DNA of 64,000 bases from Zestomonas carbonaria. Lineage in GTDB: Bacteria; Pseudomonadota; Gammaproteobacteria; Pseudomonadales; Pseudomonadaceae. Below are positions 54,024 through 62,183 of this stretch, piece after piece. The translations under genes and the position numbers were made by a program. Under the pieces are notes generated by a model, which saw only the letters and a program-made list of their open reading frames with translations, was not told the origin of the DNA and ran no database searches. Position 1 is the first letter of the stretch, and every line of letters begins with the position of its first letter. The stretch spans positions 20,681 to 84,680 of the forward strand of contig NZ_CAJFCI010000015.1 of NCBI RefSeq assembly GCF_904061905.1, written 5' to 3'.

Positions 54024-55538
54024 CTAGCCCAGGAACAGCTTATAGGCCGGGTTATCGGTCTCGTCCCAGTACGGATAGCCGATCTCTTCCAGCGCCGCCG
54101 GCACCAGCCCGCGCTCTTCCTCCGGCACCTGCAGGGCGGCCAGTACGCGGCCGTCGGCCGAGCCGTGGTTGCGGTAGTGGAACATGGTGATGTTCCAGCG
54201 CCCGCCGAGCTTGGCAAGGAAGTTGAACAGCGCGCCGGGGCGCTCCGGGAACTCGAAGCGAAACACCTGCTCGTCCGGCACCGCCGCCGCGTGGCCGCCG
54301 ACGGCGTGGCGGATGTGCAGCTTGGCCAGCTCGTTGTCGGTCAGGTCGATGACCGGGAAGCCCTGCTCGCGCAGGCTGGCGACCAGTGCCTCGCGCGGGT
54401 CGTTCTCCGGGTGGGTCTGCACGCCGACGAAGATGTGCGCTTCCTTGTCGGTGTGGTAGCGGTAGTTGAACTCGGTGATCTGCCGCTTGCCGATGGCTTC
54501 GCAGAAGGCCTTGAAGCTGCCCGGCTTCTCCGGGATGGTCACGGCGATGATCGCCTCGCGCTTCTCGCCCAGTTCGGCGCGCTCGGCGACGTGGCGCAGG
54601 CGGTCGAAGTTGATGTTGGCGCCCGAGTCGATGCCGACCAGCACCTGGCCGCTGACGCCCTCGCGCTCGACGTACTTCTTGATCCCGGCCACCGCCAGGG
54701 CACCGGCCGGCTCGGTGATCGAGCGGGTGTCGTCGTAGATATCCTTGATCGCCGCACAGAGCTCGTCGCTGCTGACGGTGATCACTTCGTCCACGTAGTG
54801 CTTGCAGATGTCGAAGGTGTGCTGGCCGATCTGCGCCACCGCCACGCCGTCGGCGAACAGCCCGACGGTCGGCAGCACCACCCGCTCGCCGGCGGCCATG
54901 GCCGCTTGCAGGCAGTTGGAGTCGTCCGGCTCGACGCCGATCACCCTGACCTCCGGGCGCAGGTACTTCACGTAGGCGGCGATCCCGGCGATCAGCCCGC
55001 CGCCGCCGACCGGCACGAAGACGGCGTCCAGTTGCCCCGGCTGCTGCCAGAGGATTTCCATCGCCACGGTGCCCTGGCCGGCGATCACGTCCGGATCGTC
55101 GTAGGGGTGGATGTAGACGTAGCCCTTTTCCTCAACCAGCTTCAGCGAATAGGCCAGCGCCTCGGGGAAGGCGTCGCCGTGCAGCACGGCCTTGCCGCCA
55201 CGGGCGCGGACACCCTGGACCTTGAGCTCCGGCGTGGTGCGCGGCATGACGATGGTCGCCTTGATACCCAGTTGCTTGGCCGCCAGCGCCACGCCCTGGG
55301 CATGGTTGCCGGCCGAGGCGGTGACCACCCCGCGCGCCTTTTCCTCGTCGCTGAGCTGGGCCAGCTTGTTGTAGGCGCCGCGAATCTTGAACGAGTACAC
55401 CGGTTGCAGATCCTCGCGCTTGAGCAGGATCTGGTTGTGCAGGCGCTCGGAAAGTTGGCGGGCGGGCTGCAACGGGGTTTCGGCGGCGACGTCGTAGACG
55501 CGCGAGGTGAGGATCTTCTTCACGTACTGTTCGAGCAT
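54024..55538 (-). CDS. ilvA: Threonine ammonia-lyase, biosynthetic
   Basis: IlvA (504 aa) is a PLP enzyme converting threonine to 2-oxobutanoate for isoleucine. The PLP lysine is in VYSFKIRGAYNK, and SAGNHAQGVALAA and PVGGGGLIAG are conserved. Two C-terminal ACT-like regulatory domains (about 325-410 and 420-500) provide isoleucine/valine control. It is the standard long allosteric form, in the divergent ilvA-rpiA arrangement known in gammaproteobacteria. Confidence 0.97.
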   Translation of the reverse strand: MLEQYVKKILTSRVYDVAAETPLQPARQLSERLHNQILLKREDLQPVYSFKIRGAYNKLAQLSDEEKARGVVTASAGNHAQGVALAAKQLGIKATIVMPRTTPELKVQGVRARGGKAVLHGDAFPEALAYSLKLVEEKGYVYIHPYDDPDVIAGQGTVAMEILWQQPGQLDAVFVPVGGGGLIAGIAAYVKYLRPEVRVIGVEPDDSNCLQAAMAAGERVVLPTVGLFADGVAVAQIGQHTFDICKHYVDEVITVSSDELCAAIKDIYDDTRSITEPAGALAVAGIKKYVEREGVSGQVLVGIDSGANINFDRLRHVAERAELGEKREAIIAVTIPEKPGSFKAFCEAIGKRQITEFNYRYHTDKEAHIFVGVQTHPENDPREALVASLREQGFPVIDLTDNELAKLHIRHAVGGHAAAVPDEQVFRFEFPERPGALFNFLAKLGGRWNITMFHYRNHGSADGRVLAALQVPEEERGLVPAALEEIGYPYWDETDNPAYKLFLG

Positions 55539-55638
55539 GGGGGCGGCAACTTTGGCAAGCGGGCGGAATGCGGCAGTCTACCCCAGCGTATCCCGGCTGT
55601 GGGAGCGATCTTGGCCGCTCTTCCGCGCGCCCTGGCGC

Positions 55639-55644
55639 TATAAT
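55639..55644 (+). promoter_or_regulatory. -10 element of rpiA
   Basis: TATAAT followed by CCGCGCC lies 36 bp before the rpiA start. No convincing -35 at 16-18 bp. Confidence 0.55.
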
Positions 55645-55679
55645 CCGCGCCTCTTCACTTCCAACTCCCCGGAACCGCC

Positions 55680-56351
55680 ATGAACCAGGACCAGCTCAAG
55701 CAGGCCGTTGCCCAGGCCGCCGTCGACCACATCCTCCCGCACCTCGACAGCAAGAGCGTGATCGGCGTCGGCACCGGCTCCACCGCCAACTTCTTCATCG
55801 ACGCACTGGCCAGGCACAAGATGGAATTCGACGGCGCGGTGGCCAGTTCGGAAGCCACCGCCGCGCGCCTCAAGGGTCACGGCATCCCGGTCTACGACCT
55901 CAATTCGGTCAACGAGCTGGAGTTCTACGTCGATGGCGCCGACGAGAGCGACGAGCACCTCAACCTGATCAAGGGCGGCGGCGCGGCGCTGACCCGCGAG
56001 AAAATCGTCGCCGCCGTGGCCAGGACCTTCATCTGCATCGCCGACCAGAGCAAGCTGGTGCCGGTGCTCGGCGCCTTCCCGCTACCGGTGGAGGTGATCC
56101 CCATGGCGCGCAGCCACGTCGCCCGCCAACTGGTCAAGCTCGGTGGCGACCCGGTGTACCGCGAGGGCGTGCTGACCGACAACGGCAACATCATCCTCGA
56201 CGTGCACAACCTGTCGATCGTCAACCCGCCGGAGCTGGAGGCGCAGATCAACGCCATCGTCGGCGTGGTCACCAACGGCCTGTTCGCCGCCCGCCCGGCG
56301 GACATCCTGCTGCTCGGCACCGCCGAGGGCGTCAAGCAGCTCAGCCACTGA
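55680..56351 (+). CDS. rpiA: Ribose-5-phosphate isomerase A
   Basis: RpiA (223 aa) interconverts ribose 5-phosphate and ribulose 5-phosphate in the pentose phosphate pathway. The motifs [38 protein letters not shown] and the [11 protein letters not shown] region are intact. The length is typical. Confidence 0.97.
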   Translation: MNQDQLKQAVAQAAVDHILPHLDSKSVIGVGTGSTANFFIDALARHKMEFDGAVASSEATAARLKGHGIPVYDLNSVNELEFYVDGADESDEHLNLIKGGGAALTREKIVAAVARTFICIADQSKLVPVLGAFPLPVEVIPMARSHVARQLVKLGGDPVYREGVLTDNGNIILDVHNLSIVNPPELEAQINAIVGVVTNGLFAARPADILLLGTAEGVKQLSH

Positions 56352-56460
56352 AACCGGTGCCCAGGCGACGGGCCTGGGCACGATCTTGCTGGTGGAACTG
56401 GTCGTCTGCGTAGAGCCAGCTAGGCTTAGAACCACTCCATAAAACCGTCAGGAGAGACGT

Positions 56461-56796
56461 ATGTCCGGCAAGTTCCAACTGAAGAAGGCCAAAGACGGCC
56501 AGTTCCACTTCAACCTGCTGGCCAGCAACGGCCAGGTCATCCTCACCAGCGAGCTGTACAAGGCCAAGGATTCCGCCCTGAACGGCATCGAGTCGGTGCG
56601 CAAGAACGCGACGCGCGAAGGCGCCTTCGAGTCCAAGACCTCGGGCAACGACAAGTTCTACTTCGTACTCAAGGCCACCAATGGCCAGGTGGTCGGCCAG
56701 AGCCAGATGTACGCCAGCGCGGCCTCCCGTGATGCCGGCATCCAGTCGGTGACCAGCAACGCGCCCGACGCCAAGCTGGACGACGAAACCGCCTGA
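56461..56796 (+). CDS. YegP-family (DUF1508) duplicated-domain protein
   Basis: This 111-aa protein is made of two tandem repeats of the DUF1508/YegP unit (FQLKKAKDGQFHFNLLASNGQ and FESKTSGNDKFYFVLKATNG). It is a soluble small fold of unknown function, frequently stress- or biofilm-associated in expression surveys. It lies 109 bp after rpiA and ends at a bidirectional terminator shared with the carP-like gene. Confidence 0.88.
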   Translation: MSGKFQLKKAKDGQFHFNLLASNGQVILTSELYKAKDSALNGIESVRKNATREGAFESKTSGNDKFYFVLKATNGQVVGQSQMYASAASRDAGIQSVTSNAPDAKLDDETA

Positions 56797-56812
56797 TTCG
56801 GGCAAGGAAAGA

Positions 56813-56847
56813 AAAAAGGCCGAGTGAAACGATCACTCGGCCTTTTT
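56813..56847. terminator. Bidirectional terminator overlapping the end of the carP-like gene
   Basis: Perfect 15-bp stem AAAAAGGCCGAGTGA/TCACTCGGCCTTTTT with a 5-nt loop AACGA. It works in both directions. The left-going gene at 56833 ends inside the stem: its last codons (Lys-Lys-Lys-Ala-Glu-stop) are encoded by the TTTTTGAGCC-like complement of the right arm. Confidence 0.9.
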
Positions 56848-57750
56848 CTTGAACACGTAGAACAGGTTCGGTTCGCTGACCACGTAGATATTGCCGTCGT
56901 CGTCGCTGGCGATGCCCTCGGCCTGCGGCACCGAGCGGCTGAGGCCGTGCTGGCCGCGCAACAGCGACAGGCTGCTGATCGGCTGGCCGTCGGCGTTCAA
57001 CTCCAGCGCCAGCCGCGATTCGTCGGACAGCGCCAGCAGGTGGCCGGTGCGCGAGTCGTAGTCGAGGCTGGACAGGTCGCGCACGAACAGCCGGGCATCG
57101 CGCCGGGGATCGGTCACCACGTGGACCGCGAACGGCAGGTCCGGGTTGAGGCGCGGAAAGCCGCGCACCTCGTAGATGCGCACCGGGTCGCGCTCCTTGG
57201 CGACGAACAGGCGCTGACCTTCCGGGTCGTAGGCCAGCCCCTCGAAGCCCTTGTTGCCGTTCAGGCCGATGCCGAGGCTCATCTGCTGGGCCTGCTCGGC
57301 GCTCACCTCGCGGGTGTCGTCGTCCACGCGCACCTTGACCAGCCGCTGGTCGCGCTCGTCGGTGATCACGTAGATGCCGGGGCCGATGTACTCGATGGCT
57401 TCCGGATCGAGGAAGCCCTGCAACGGAATGCGGCGCAGGACCCGGCCGTCCAGCGACAGCTCGACGAGTTGCGAGTCCTTGTTGGTGACGGTGAACAGGC
57501 TCTTGCGGTCGGGGTCGTAGGTCAGCGCCGACACGTCCTCCAGGCCTTCGAGCTCCAGGCCGTCGACCACCACCTGGTAGTCCGGCAGCCAGAGCGACGA
57601 ATCCTGCCAGTGGGCGGCGTGCTGCCACTCCCGCACCATGAACCAGACCCGCTCGTACAGACGGAAATGCTGGGCCGCCACGGCGAGCACCAGCAGGCAG
57701 GCGAGCACCAGGAGGATAACCAGTCGCCTGAGGGTGAAGAGTCGGAGCAT
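56833..57750 (-). CDS. carP: CarP-like calcium-regulated beta-propeller protein (SdiA-regulated family)
   Basis: This 305-aa protein has an N-terminal membrane anchor (LVILLVLACLLVLAVAA, about residues 10-26) and a periplasmic beta-propeller of the SdiA-regulated/YjiK family (DVSALTYDPDRKSLFTVTNK, GIYVITDERDQRLV, GNKGFEGLAYDPEG, VPQAEGIASDDDGNIYVVSE repeats). It corresponds by position (after rpiA and the YegP-like gene) and sequence type to CarP of P. aeruginosa, which is needed for Ca2+ homeostasis. Start 57750 is chosen; ATG 57792 would add a hydrophilic extension. A second carP-like gene flanks carO. Confidence 0.86.
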   Translation of the reverse strand: MLRLFTLRRLVILLVLACLLVLAVAAQHFRLYERVWFMVREWQHAAHWQDSSLWLPDYQVVVDGLELEGLEDVSALTYDPDRKSLFTVTNKDSQLVELSLDGRVLRRIPLQGFLDPEAIEYIGPGIYVITDERDQRLVKVRVDDDTREVSAEQAQQMSLGIGLNGNKGFEGLAYDPEGQRLFVAKERDPVRIYEVRGFPRLNPDLPFAVHVVTDPRRDARLFVRDLSSLDYDSRTGHLLALSDESRLALELNADGQPISSLSLLRGQHGLSRSVPQAEGIASDDDGNIYVVSEPNLFYVFKKKAE

Positions 57751-57869
57751 GCTGTGCGCTCGGGGCGAGGATAGGGGCAGAGGTGTTGTCATTCGAAGTC
57801 GGGACGAAATTGAAGACTCCATACGGTCGAGCGATGGCCCGACCTGCATTGTGCGCTCGATTCGCGCGC

Positions 57870-57898
57870 GCCGCCCCCTCCTGGGTGGAGGGGGCGGC
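57870..57898 (-). terminator. Hairpin after the carO-like gene
   Basis: Perfect 12-bp stem GCCGCCCCCTCC/GGAGGGGGCGGC with loop TGGGT, 7 bp after the carO-like stop. It lacks a T-tract on the minus strand, so it may limit rather than end transcription into the carP-like gene. Confidence 0.55.
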
Positions 57899-57904
57899 TG
57901 GCGA

Positions 57905-58255
57905 TCACTGGACCAGTTCGACGATGTCCACGTCGATCTCGCGGCCGATCATGTCGCGCTCGACCTCGCCGGTCAGCTTGACCTTGGCGGTTTCGGAGAT
58001 CGCCTGCGGCGGCCAGTCGTCGTCATCGATCTCGACCTGGATGGTGCCGGTGGCATCCTTGAACTCGTACTTGTCGCCCTTGATGCGCTTGACGATCTGC
58101 CCGGTGAGCACCACCGGCGTGTCGTCGGCGGCTTCCAGGGCGGCGGCGACCGTGGTCACCTGCGGCGTGTTGCCCGGGCCGGTGTAGCCACCGGCGGCGA
58201 AAGCGGCGGTGGACAGCAGGGGAACGAACAACAGGGCGAGGGCTTGGCGTTTCAT
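57905..58255 (-). CDS. carO: CarO-like calcium-regulated OB-fold protein (YgiW/YdeI family)
   Basis: This 116-aa periplasmic protein has a signal peptide (MKRQALALLFVPLLSTAAFA) and a single BOF/OB fold (VVLTGQIVKRIKGDKYEFKD, ATGTIQVEIDDDDWPP, AKVKLTGEVERDMIGREIDV). It matches CarO of P. aeruginosa, which is induced by calcium through the CarS/CarR (BqsS/BqsR) system. The acidic DDDDW loop could bind a cation. A CarR/BqsR-type box lies upstream at 58316-58331. Confidence 0.88.
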   Translation of the reverse strand: MKRQALALLFVPLLSTAAFAAGGYTGPGNTPQVTTVAAALEAADDTPVVLTGQIVKRIKGDKYEFKDATGTIQVEIDDDDWPPQAISETAKVKLTGEVERDMIGREIDVDIVELVQ

Positions 58256-58315
58256 AAGGCAGATTCCCTATCAGTGGTTGACGGAATCAGATTAGGCCAG
58301 CCACCTGAAGCCAGC

Positions 58316-58331
58316 CTTAACGGCCGCTTAA
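58316..58331 (-). promoter_or_regulatory. CarR/BqsR-type binding site upstream of carO
   Basis: On the minus strand the site reads TTAAG-CGGCCG-TTAAG, an exact match to the TTAAG-N6-TTAAG tandem motif reported for BqsR (CarR) in P. aeruginosa. It lies 61-76 bp upstream of the carO start, with a possible -10 (TAATCT, 58289-58294) about 21 bp downstream, so the site overlaps the -35 position, as expected for an activator. Confidence 0.8.
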
Positions 58332-58342
58332 GCGAAGCTGAA

Positions 58343-59278
58343 TCAGCCGGCATCGGCCACCGTCGCGGACGGGGCATCCTCCTTGCGGAAGACGTAGAAC
58401 AGGTTGGGCTCGCTGACCATGTAGATGGTGCCCTGCTCATCGATGGCCACCCCTTCGGCACGCGGAATCCTGCGGTCGAGGCCGTTGAGACCGCCGATCA
58501 GGCTGATGAAGCTGACCGGCTCGCCGTGCTCGTCGATCTCCAGCAGCAGGTTGGACTGCGCCGACAGCACCAGGGTATGCCCGGTTCTCGGATCGACGCT
58601 GAGCGCCGACAGGTTGCGCAGGTACAGGCGATCGCTGGGCAGCGGCTCCAGCGCGCCATCGAAGCGCTGTCCGTCGATGCTGGACCAACTGAACAGCGAC
58701 AGCGGCGAGCGCTCCTTGCCGAGCAGCAGGCGCTGTTGCGCCGGGTCCCAGGCGATCCCCTCGAAACCCTTGTTGCCGGAATCGGGGAAGCCGAGATCGA
58801 GCTCCATGGCGTCCGCGGCGTCGAGCTCATCGGTGAGATCCGTCAGCTCGAAGACCGACAGGGTACGACGGCGCTCGTCGGTGATCCCCAGGTATCCGTC
58901 GGCGAGCATGGCCACCCCTTCCGGGTTGGAAAAGCCATGCAGCGGGATGCGCCGGAGGATCTGGCCATCCAGGCTCAGCTCGACCAGCTTCGGGTTGCGG
59001 CCGGTCACGGTGAACAGCGTCTTGCTGGCGGGGTTGTAGGTGAGGTCGGAGGTCTCGTCATCGTCCAGGCCGCTCAACGGCTTGGCCTGGACCACCGCCT
59101 GGTAGCCCGGCAGCCAGATACTGGCGGCGCGCTCGGCATCGCTGGTGCCCTGCTCCTGCAGCCAGAACCAAGCGCGGTCGTCGAGATGCCAGGCCTTGCC
59201 GAACGCCGTCGCGGCGACCAGCAGGAACAGTGTCGCCAGCCAACGCGGCCGACGCAGGAAAGACAGCGAGAAAGACAT
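58343..59278 (-). CDS. Second CarP-like beta-propeller protein (SdiA-regulated family)
   Basis: This 311-aa paralogue of the carP-like gene at 56833 has an N-terminal anchor (WLATLFLLVAATAFG) and the same propeller repeats (ETSDLTYNPASKTLFTVTGR, DGYLGITDERRRTLSVF, GNKGFEGIAWDPAQQ, IPRAEGVAIDEQGTIYMVSE). The two proteins are clearly homologous but not near-identical, so this is an old duplication. It ends 12 bp before the CarR-type box of carO, giving the order carP-like, carO, carP on one strand. Confidence 0.84.
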   Translation of the reverse strand: MSFSLSFLRRPRWLATLFLLVAATAFGKAWHLDDRAWFWLQEQGTSDAERAASIWLPGYQAVVQAKPLSGLDDDETSDLTYNPASKTLFTVTGRNPKLVELSLDGQILRRIPLHGFSNPEGVAMLADGYLGITDERRRTLSVFELTDLTDELDAADAMELDLGFPDSGNKGFEGIAWDPAQQRLLLGKERSPLSLFSWSSIDGQRFDGALEPLPSDRLYLRNLSALSVDPRTGHTLVLSAQSNLLLEIDEHGEPVSFISLIGGLNGLDRRIPRAEGVAIDEQGTIYMVSEPNLFYVFRKEDAPSATVADAG

Positions 59279-59433
59279 GAGCAGCAGCACCGGGTTCGGA
59301 GACGGTCAGACTAGCCATCGCCGATGACAGTTCCCTTGCACCGTCCCTGATGCCCGTGGGACGCCTACCCTATGTCGGGGACGGTCAAAAAAGCGTGAAA
59401 ACGGGCTGGAGGCCACGCCGCTTTCCATCAAAC

Positions 59434-59935
59434 GCTTTTCGCGGTCATGGAACTGGGCGTCCCCGCCGATCCTACGACGGAGTCCTGTCGTAGGAGCGCG
59501 CCATGCGCGCGATCACCGGCAACGCCAAAGCATCGCCAGCAAGCTGGCTCCTACAACAGCGAACGAGTAGCCCGGATGAAATCCGGGGAAACCCTCCCGG
59601 ATTGCATCCGGGCTACGTGGCTGGCCATGCCCTATATTTTTCGCGGCCATGGAACTGGGCGTCCCACAGGCCAACATCGATGCCGACCTGTAGGAGCGCG
59701 CCATGCGCGCGATTGGCGGTAATGCCATTTATTGGGTCCCCGCGTGCGCGGGGATGACGGTGGAGAACGAGGCTTCCACGTAGGGTGCACCGTGCGCACC
59801 GACTCCGGGGCCAACATCCATGTTTCCGGCGAAACACCCTGCTGGCGCCAGGGTAAACGGTGCGCGCGGCGCACCCTACAAAAGCCGAGCCGCCTTTTCG
59901 TCCAGCCCCCAGCGCTCTTATCGGCTCTTCCCTTG
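59434..59935. repeat. Large repeat island (F, A pair, F, D, C, G)
   Basis: Nearly all of the 686-bp gap 59279-59964 is repeats. A block matching 20220-20372 lies at 59434-59588. An inverted pair of family A (about 59569-59618) is followed by a second TTTTTCGCGGCCATGGAACT unit (59636-59655) with TGTAGGAGCGCGCCATGCGC. A family D palindrome (59731-59760), the third copy of family C (59778-59879), family G (59880-59935) and a short family-H fragment complete the island. No gene is seen. Confidence 0.85.
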
Positions 59936-59964
59936 CCGCTTGTGGCTTGCAGCTTGCCGCTGCC

Positions 59965-60630
59965 CTACAGCACCTGCCCAACGAAGCGCGAATGGCCGAC
60001 CAACTCCAGCACCAGCTCTTCGCCGGAGCTCAGCGGGCCGACGCCGGCCGGGGTGCCGGTGGAGACCACGTCGCCCGCCTGCAGGCTGAAGTGCCCGGCG
60101 ATGTGCTGGATCAGCGGCACGATGGGGTTGAGCATGTCGCGGCTGTTGCCGTCCTGGCGCACTTCGCCGTCGATGGTCAGGCGAATGCCGATGTCGGTCG
60201 GGTCCTCGATGGCGTCGCCCGGTACGAAGGGCGCCAGCACGTAGGCACCGTCGAACGACTTGGCCAGTTCCCAGGGATAGCCCTTCTCCTTCAACCTGGC
60301 CTGCACATCGCGCAGGGTCAGGTCCAGCGCCGGGGCGTATCCGGAAATCGCATCGAGCACTTCCTCGCGGCTCGGCTGGCGCGACAGCGGCTTGCCGATC
60401 AGCACGGCGATCTCCGCCTCGAAGTGCACGCTGCCACGGTCCTGCGGGATGCTGAAACCGCCGTCCAGCGGCACCACGCAGCTACCGGGCTTGATGAACA
60501 GCAGCGGCTCGGTGGGCACCGGATTGTTCAGTTCCTTCGCGTGCTCGGCATAGTTGCGGCCGACGCACACCACCTTGCCCAGCGGGAAATGGATGTGGGT
60601 GCCGTCGCTGTATTGATGCTGGTAGCTCAT
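59965..60630 (-). CDS. Fumarylacetoacetate hydrolase-family protein
   Basis: This 221-aa FAH-fold metal enzyme has GRNYAEHAKEL, KPGSCVVPLDG, HFEAEIAVLIGKPL (metal-binding Glu residues) and DVVSTGTPAGVGPL motifs. Enzymes of this small single-domain group include oxaloacetate decarboxylases/acylpyruvate hydrolases (FAHD1-like). It lies 3' of the D-2-hydroxyglutarate dehydrogenase gene on the same strand, separated by family-H repeats. The TAG stop abuts a repeat (TAGGGCAGCGGCAAGC). Confidence 0.88.
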   Translation of the reverse strand: MSYQHQYSDGTHIHFPLGKVVCVGRNYAEHAKELNNPVPTEPLLFIKPGSCVVPLDGGFSIPQDRGSVHFEAEIAVLIGKPLSRQPSREEVLDAISGYAPALDLTLRDVQARLKEKGYPWELAKSFDGAYVLAPFVPGDAIEDPTDIGIRLTIDGEVRQDGNSRDMLNPIVPLIQHIAGHFSLQAGDVVSTGTPAGVGPLSSGEELVLELVGHSRFVGQVL

Positions 60631-60644
60631 TGGGATTCCTCTGG

Positions 60645-60719
60645 AGCCGCAAGCTTCAAGTTGCAAGCCGCAAGAAAAAGCAGGAGGTGCGCTCTTGCAA
60701 CTTGAAGCTTGCCGCTTTC
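60645..60719. repeat. Family H inverted pair
   Basis: AGCCGCAAGCTTCAAGTTGC and GCAACTTGAAGCTTGCCGC form an inverted pair with an AAGCCGCAAGAAAAAGCAGG loop. It fills the space between the two metabolic genes and begins at the dehydrogenase stop (TGA-AAGCGGCAAGC on the minus strand). Confidence 0.85.
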
Positions 60720-62109
60720 AATTGAAAATCTTGCCCGGGTTCATGATCCCGTTGGGATCGAACACCGCCTTGATCGCCTTCATGCAGGCGATCTCGGCTT
60801 CCGAGCGGCTGTAGTGCAGGTAGTCGCGCTTGGTCATGCCGACGCCATGCTCGGCGCTGATCGAGCCGTTGTACTTCTGCACGGTCTCGAACACCCACTT
60901 GTTGACCACCGCGCACTTGGCGAAGAACTCGTCCTTGGACAGGTCCTCGGGCTTGAGGATGTTCAGGTGCAGGTTGCCGTCGCCGATGTGGCCGAACCAG
61001 ATCACCTCGAAGTCCGGGTAGTTCTTCTCGACGATCGCGTCGATGTCGTGGAGGAACGCCGGCACCTTGCCGACGGTGACCGAGATGTCGTTCTTGTACG
61101 GCGTCCAGTGCGAGATGGTCTCGGAGATGTACTCGCGCAGCTTCCACAGGTTCTGCAACTGCTGCTCGCTCTGGCTCATCACGCCGTCGAGCACCCAGCC
61201 CTGCTCCACGCAATGCTCGAAGGTGGCCAGCGCCTGCTCGGCGACTTCCTCGGTGGCGGCCTCGAACTCCAGCAGCGCGTAGAACGGGCAGTCGGTCTCG
61301 AACGCCGGCGGCACGTCGCCGCGCGCCAGCACCTTGGCCAGCGCCTTGTCGGAAAAGAATTCGAAGGCGGTCAGGTCGAGCTTGTTCTGGAAGGCGTGCA
61401 GCACCGGCATGATCGAGTCGAAGTCCGGGGTGCCGAGGACCATCGCGGTGAGGTTCTTCGGCGCGCGCTCCAGGCGCATGGTGGCTTCCACCACGAAACC
61501 GAGCGTACCTTCGGCGCCGATGAAGAGCTGGCGCAGGTCGTAGCCGGTGGCGTTCTTGATCAGGTCGCGGTTCAGTTCGAGCAACTCGCCGGTGCCGGTG
61601 ACCACCTTCAGGCCGGCCACCCAGTTGCGGGTCATACCGTAGCGGATCACCTTGATGCCGCCGGCGTTGGTGCCGATGTTGCCGCCGATCTGGCTGGAGC
61701 CCGAGGAGGCGAAGTCCACCGGGTAGTACAGGCCCTTGTCCTCGGCGAACAGTTGCAACTGCTTGGTGACCACCCCCGGCTGGCAGACCACGGTGCGGTC
61801 GTACTCGTTGAAGGCGAGGATCTGGTTCATGTAGTCGAAGGCGACCACGACTTCGCCGTTGGCCGCCACCGCCGCCGCGGACAGGCCGGTGCGCCCGCCG
61901 GAGGGCACCAGGCCGATCCTGTGTTCGTTGGCCCAGCGCACGATCGCCTGCACCTGCTCGACCGTCTTGGGGAACACGATGGCCAGCGGCGCCGGCGCGA
62001 AGTGCTTGGTCCAATCCTTGCCGTAGGCGTTCAGGGAGTCGGCGTCGGTCAGCACCTTGCCGGGCTCGACCAGGGTCTTCAGCACTTCGATCTGGGCAGC
62101 GTGGGTCAT
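60718..62109 (-). CDS. FAD-linked D-2-hydroxyglutarate dehydrogenase
   Basis: This 463-aa flavoprotein of the FAD_binding_4/VAO family has PSGGRTGLSAAAVAANGEVV, GVVTKQLQLFAEDKGL, GGNIGTNAGGIKVIRYG and the C-terminal GHIGDGNLHLNI with metal-binding His residues and ISAEHGVGMTKRDYL. It oxidises D-2-hydroxyglutarate, which SerA produces when it reduces 2-oxoglutarate, and so pulls serine synthesis forward in Pseudomonas. Start 62109 (MTHAAQIEVL) is chosen; ATG 62133 with AGGG upstream would add eight residues. Divergent from serA. Confidence 0.92.
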   Translation of the reverse strand: MTHAAQIEVLKTLVEPGKVLTDADSLNAYGKDWTKHFAPAPLAIVFPKTVEQVQAIVRWANEHRIGLVPSGGRTGLSAAAVAANGEVVVAFDYMNQILAFNEYDRTVVCQPGVVTKQLQLFAEDKGLYYPVDFASSGSSQIGGNIGTNAGGIKVIRYGMTRNWVAGLKVVTGTGELLELNRDLIKNATGYDLRQLFIGAEGTLGFVVEATMRLERAPKNLTAMVLGTPDFDSIMPVLHAFQNKLDLTAFEFFSDKALAKVLARGDVPPAFETDCPFYALLEFEAATEEVAEQALATFEHCVEQGWVLDGVMSQSEQQLQNLWKLREYISETISHWTPYKNDISVTVGKVPAFLHDIDAIVEKNYPDFEVIWFGHIGDGNLHLNILKPEDLSKDEFFAKCAVVNKWVFETVQKYNGSISAEHGVGMTKRDYLHYSRSEAEIACMKAIKAVFDPNGIMNPGKIFN

Positions 62110-62183
62110 CTGCGGAACTCTCAAACGGTTCATGGTCACCCTGAGCACGCTTCATCGCCCAGGGGTGGGTCTTTCGAGGGGTC

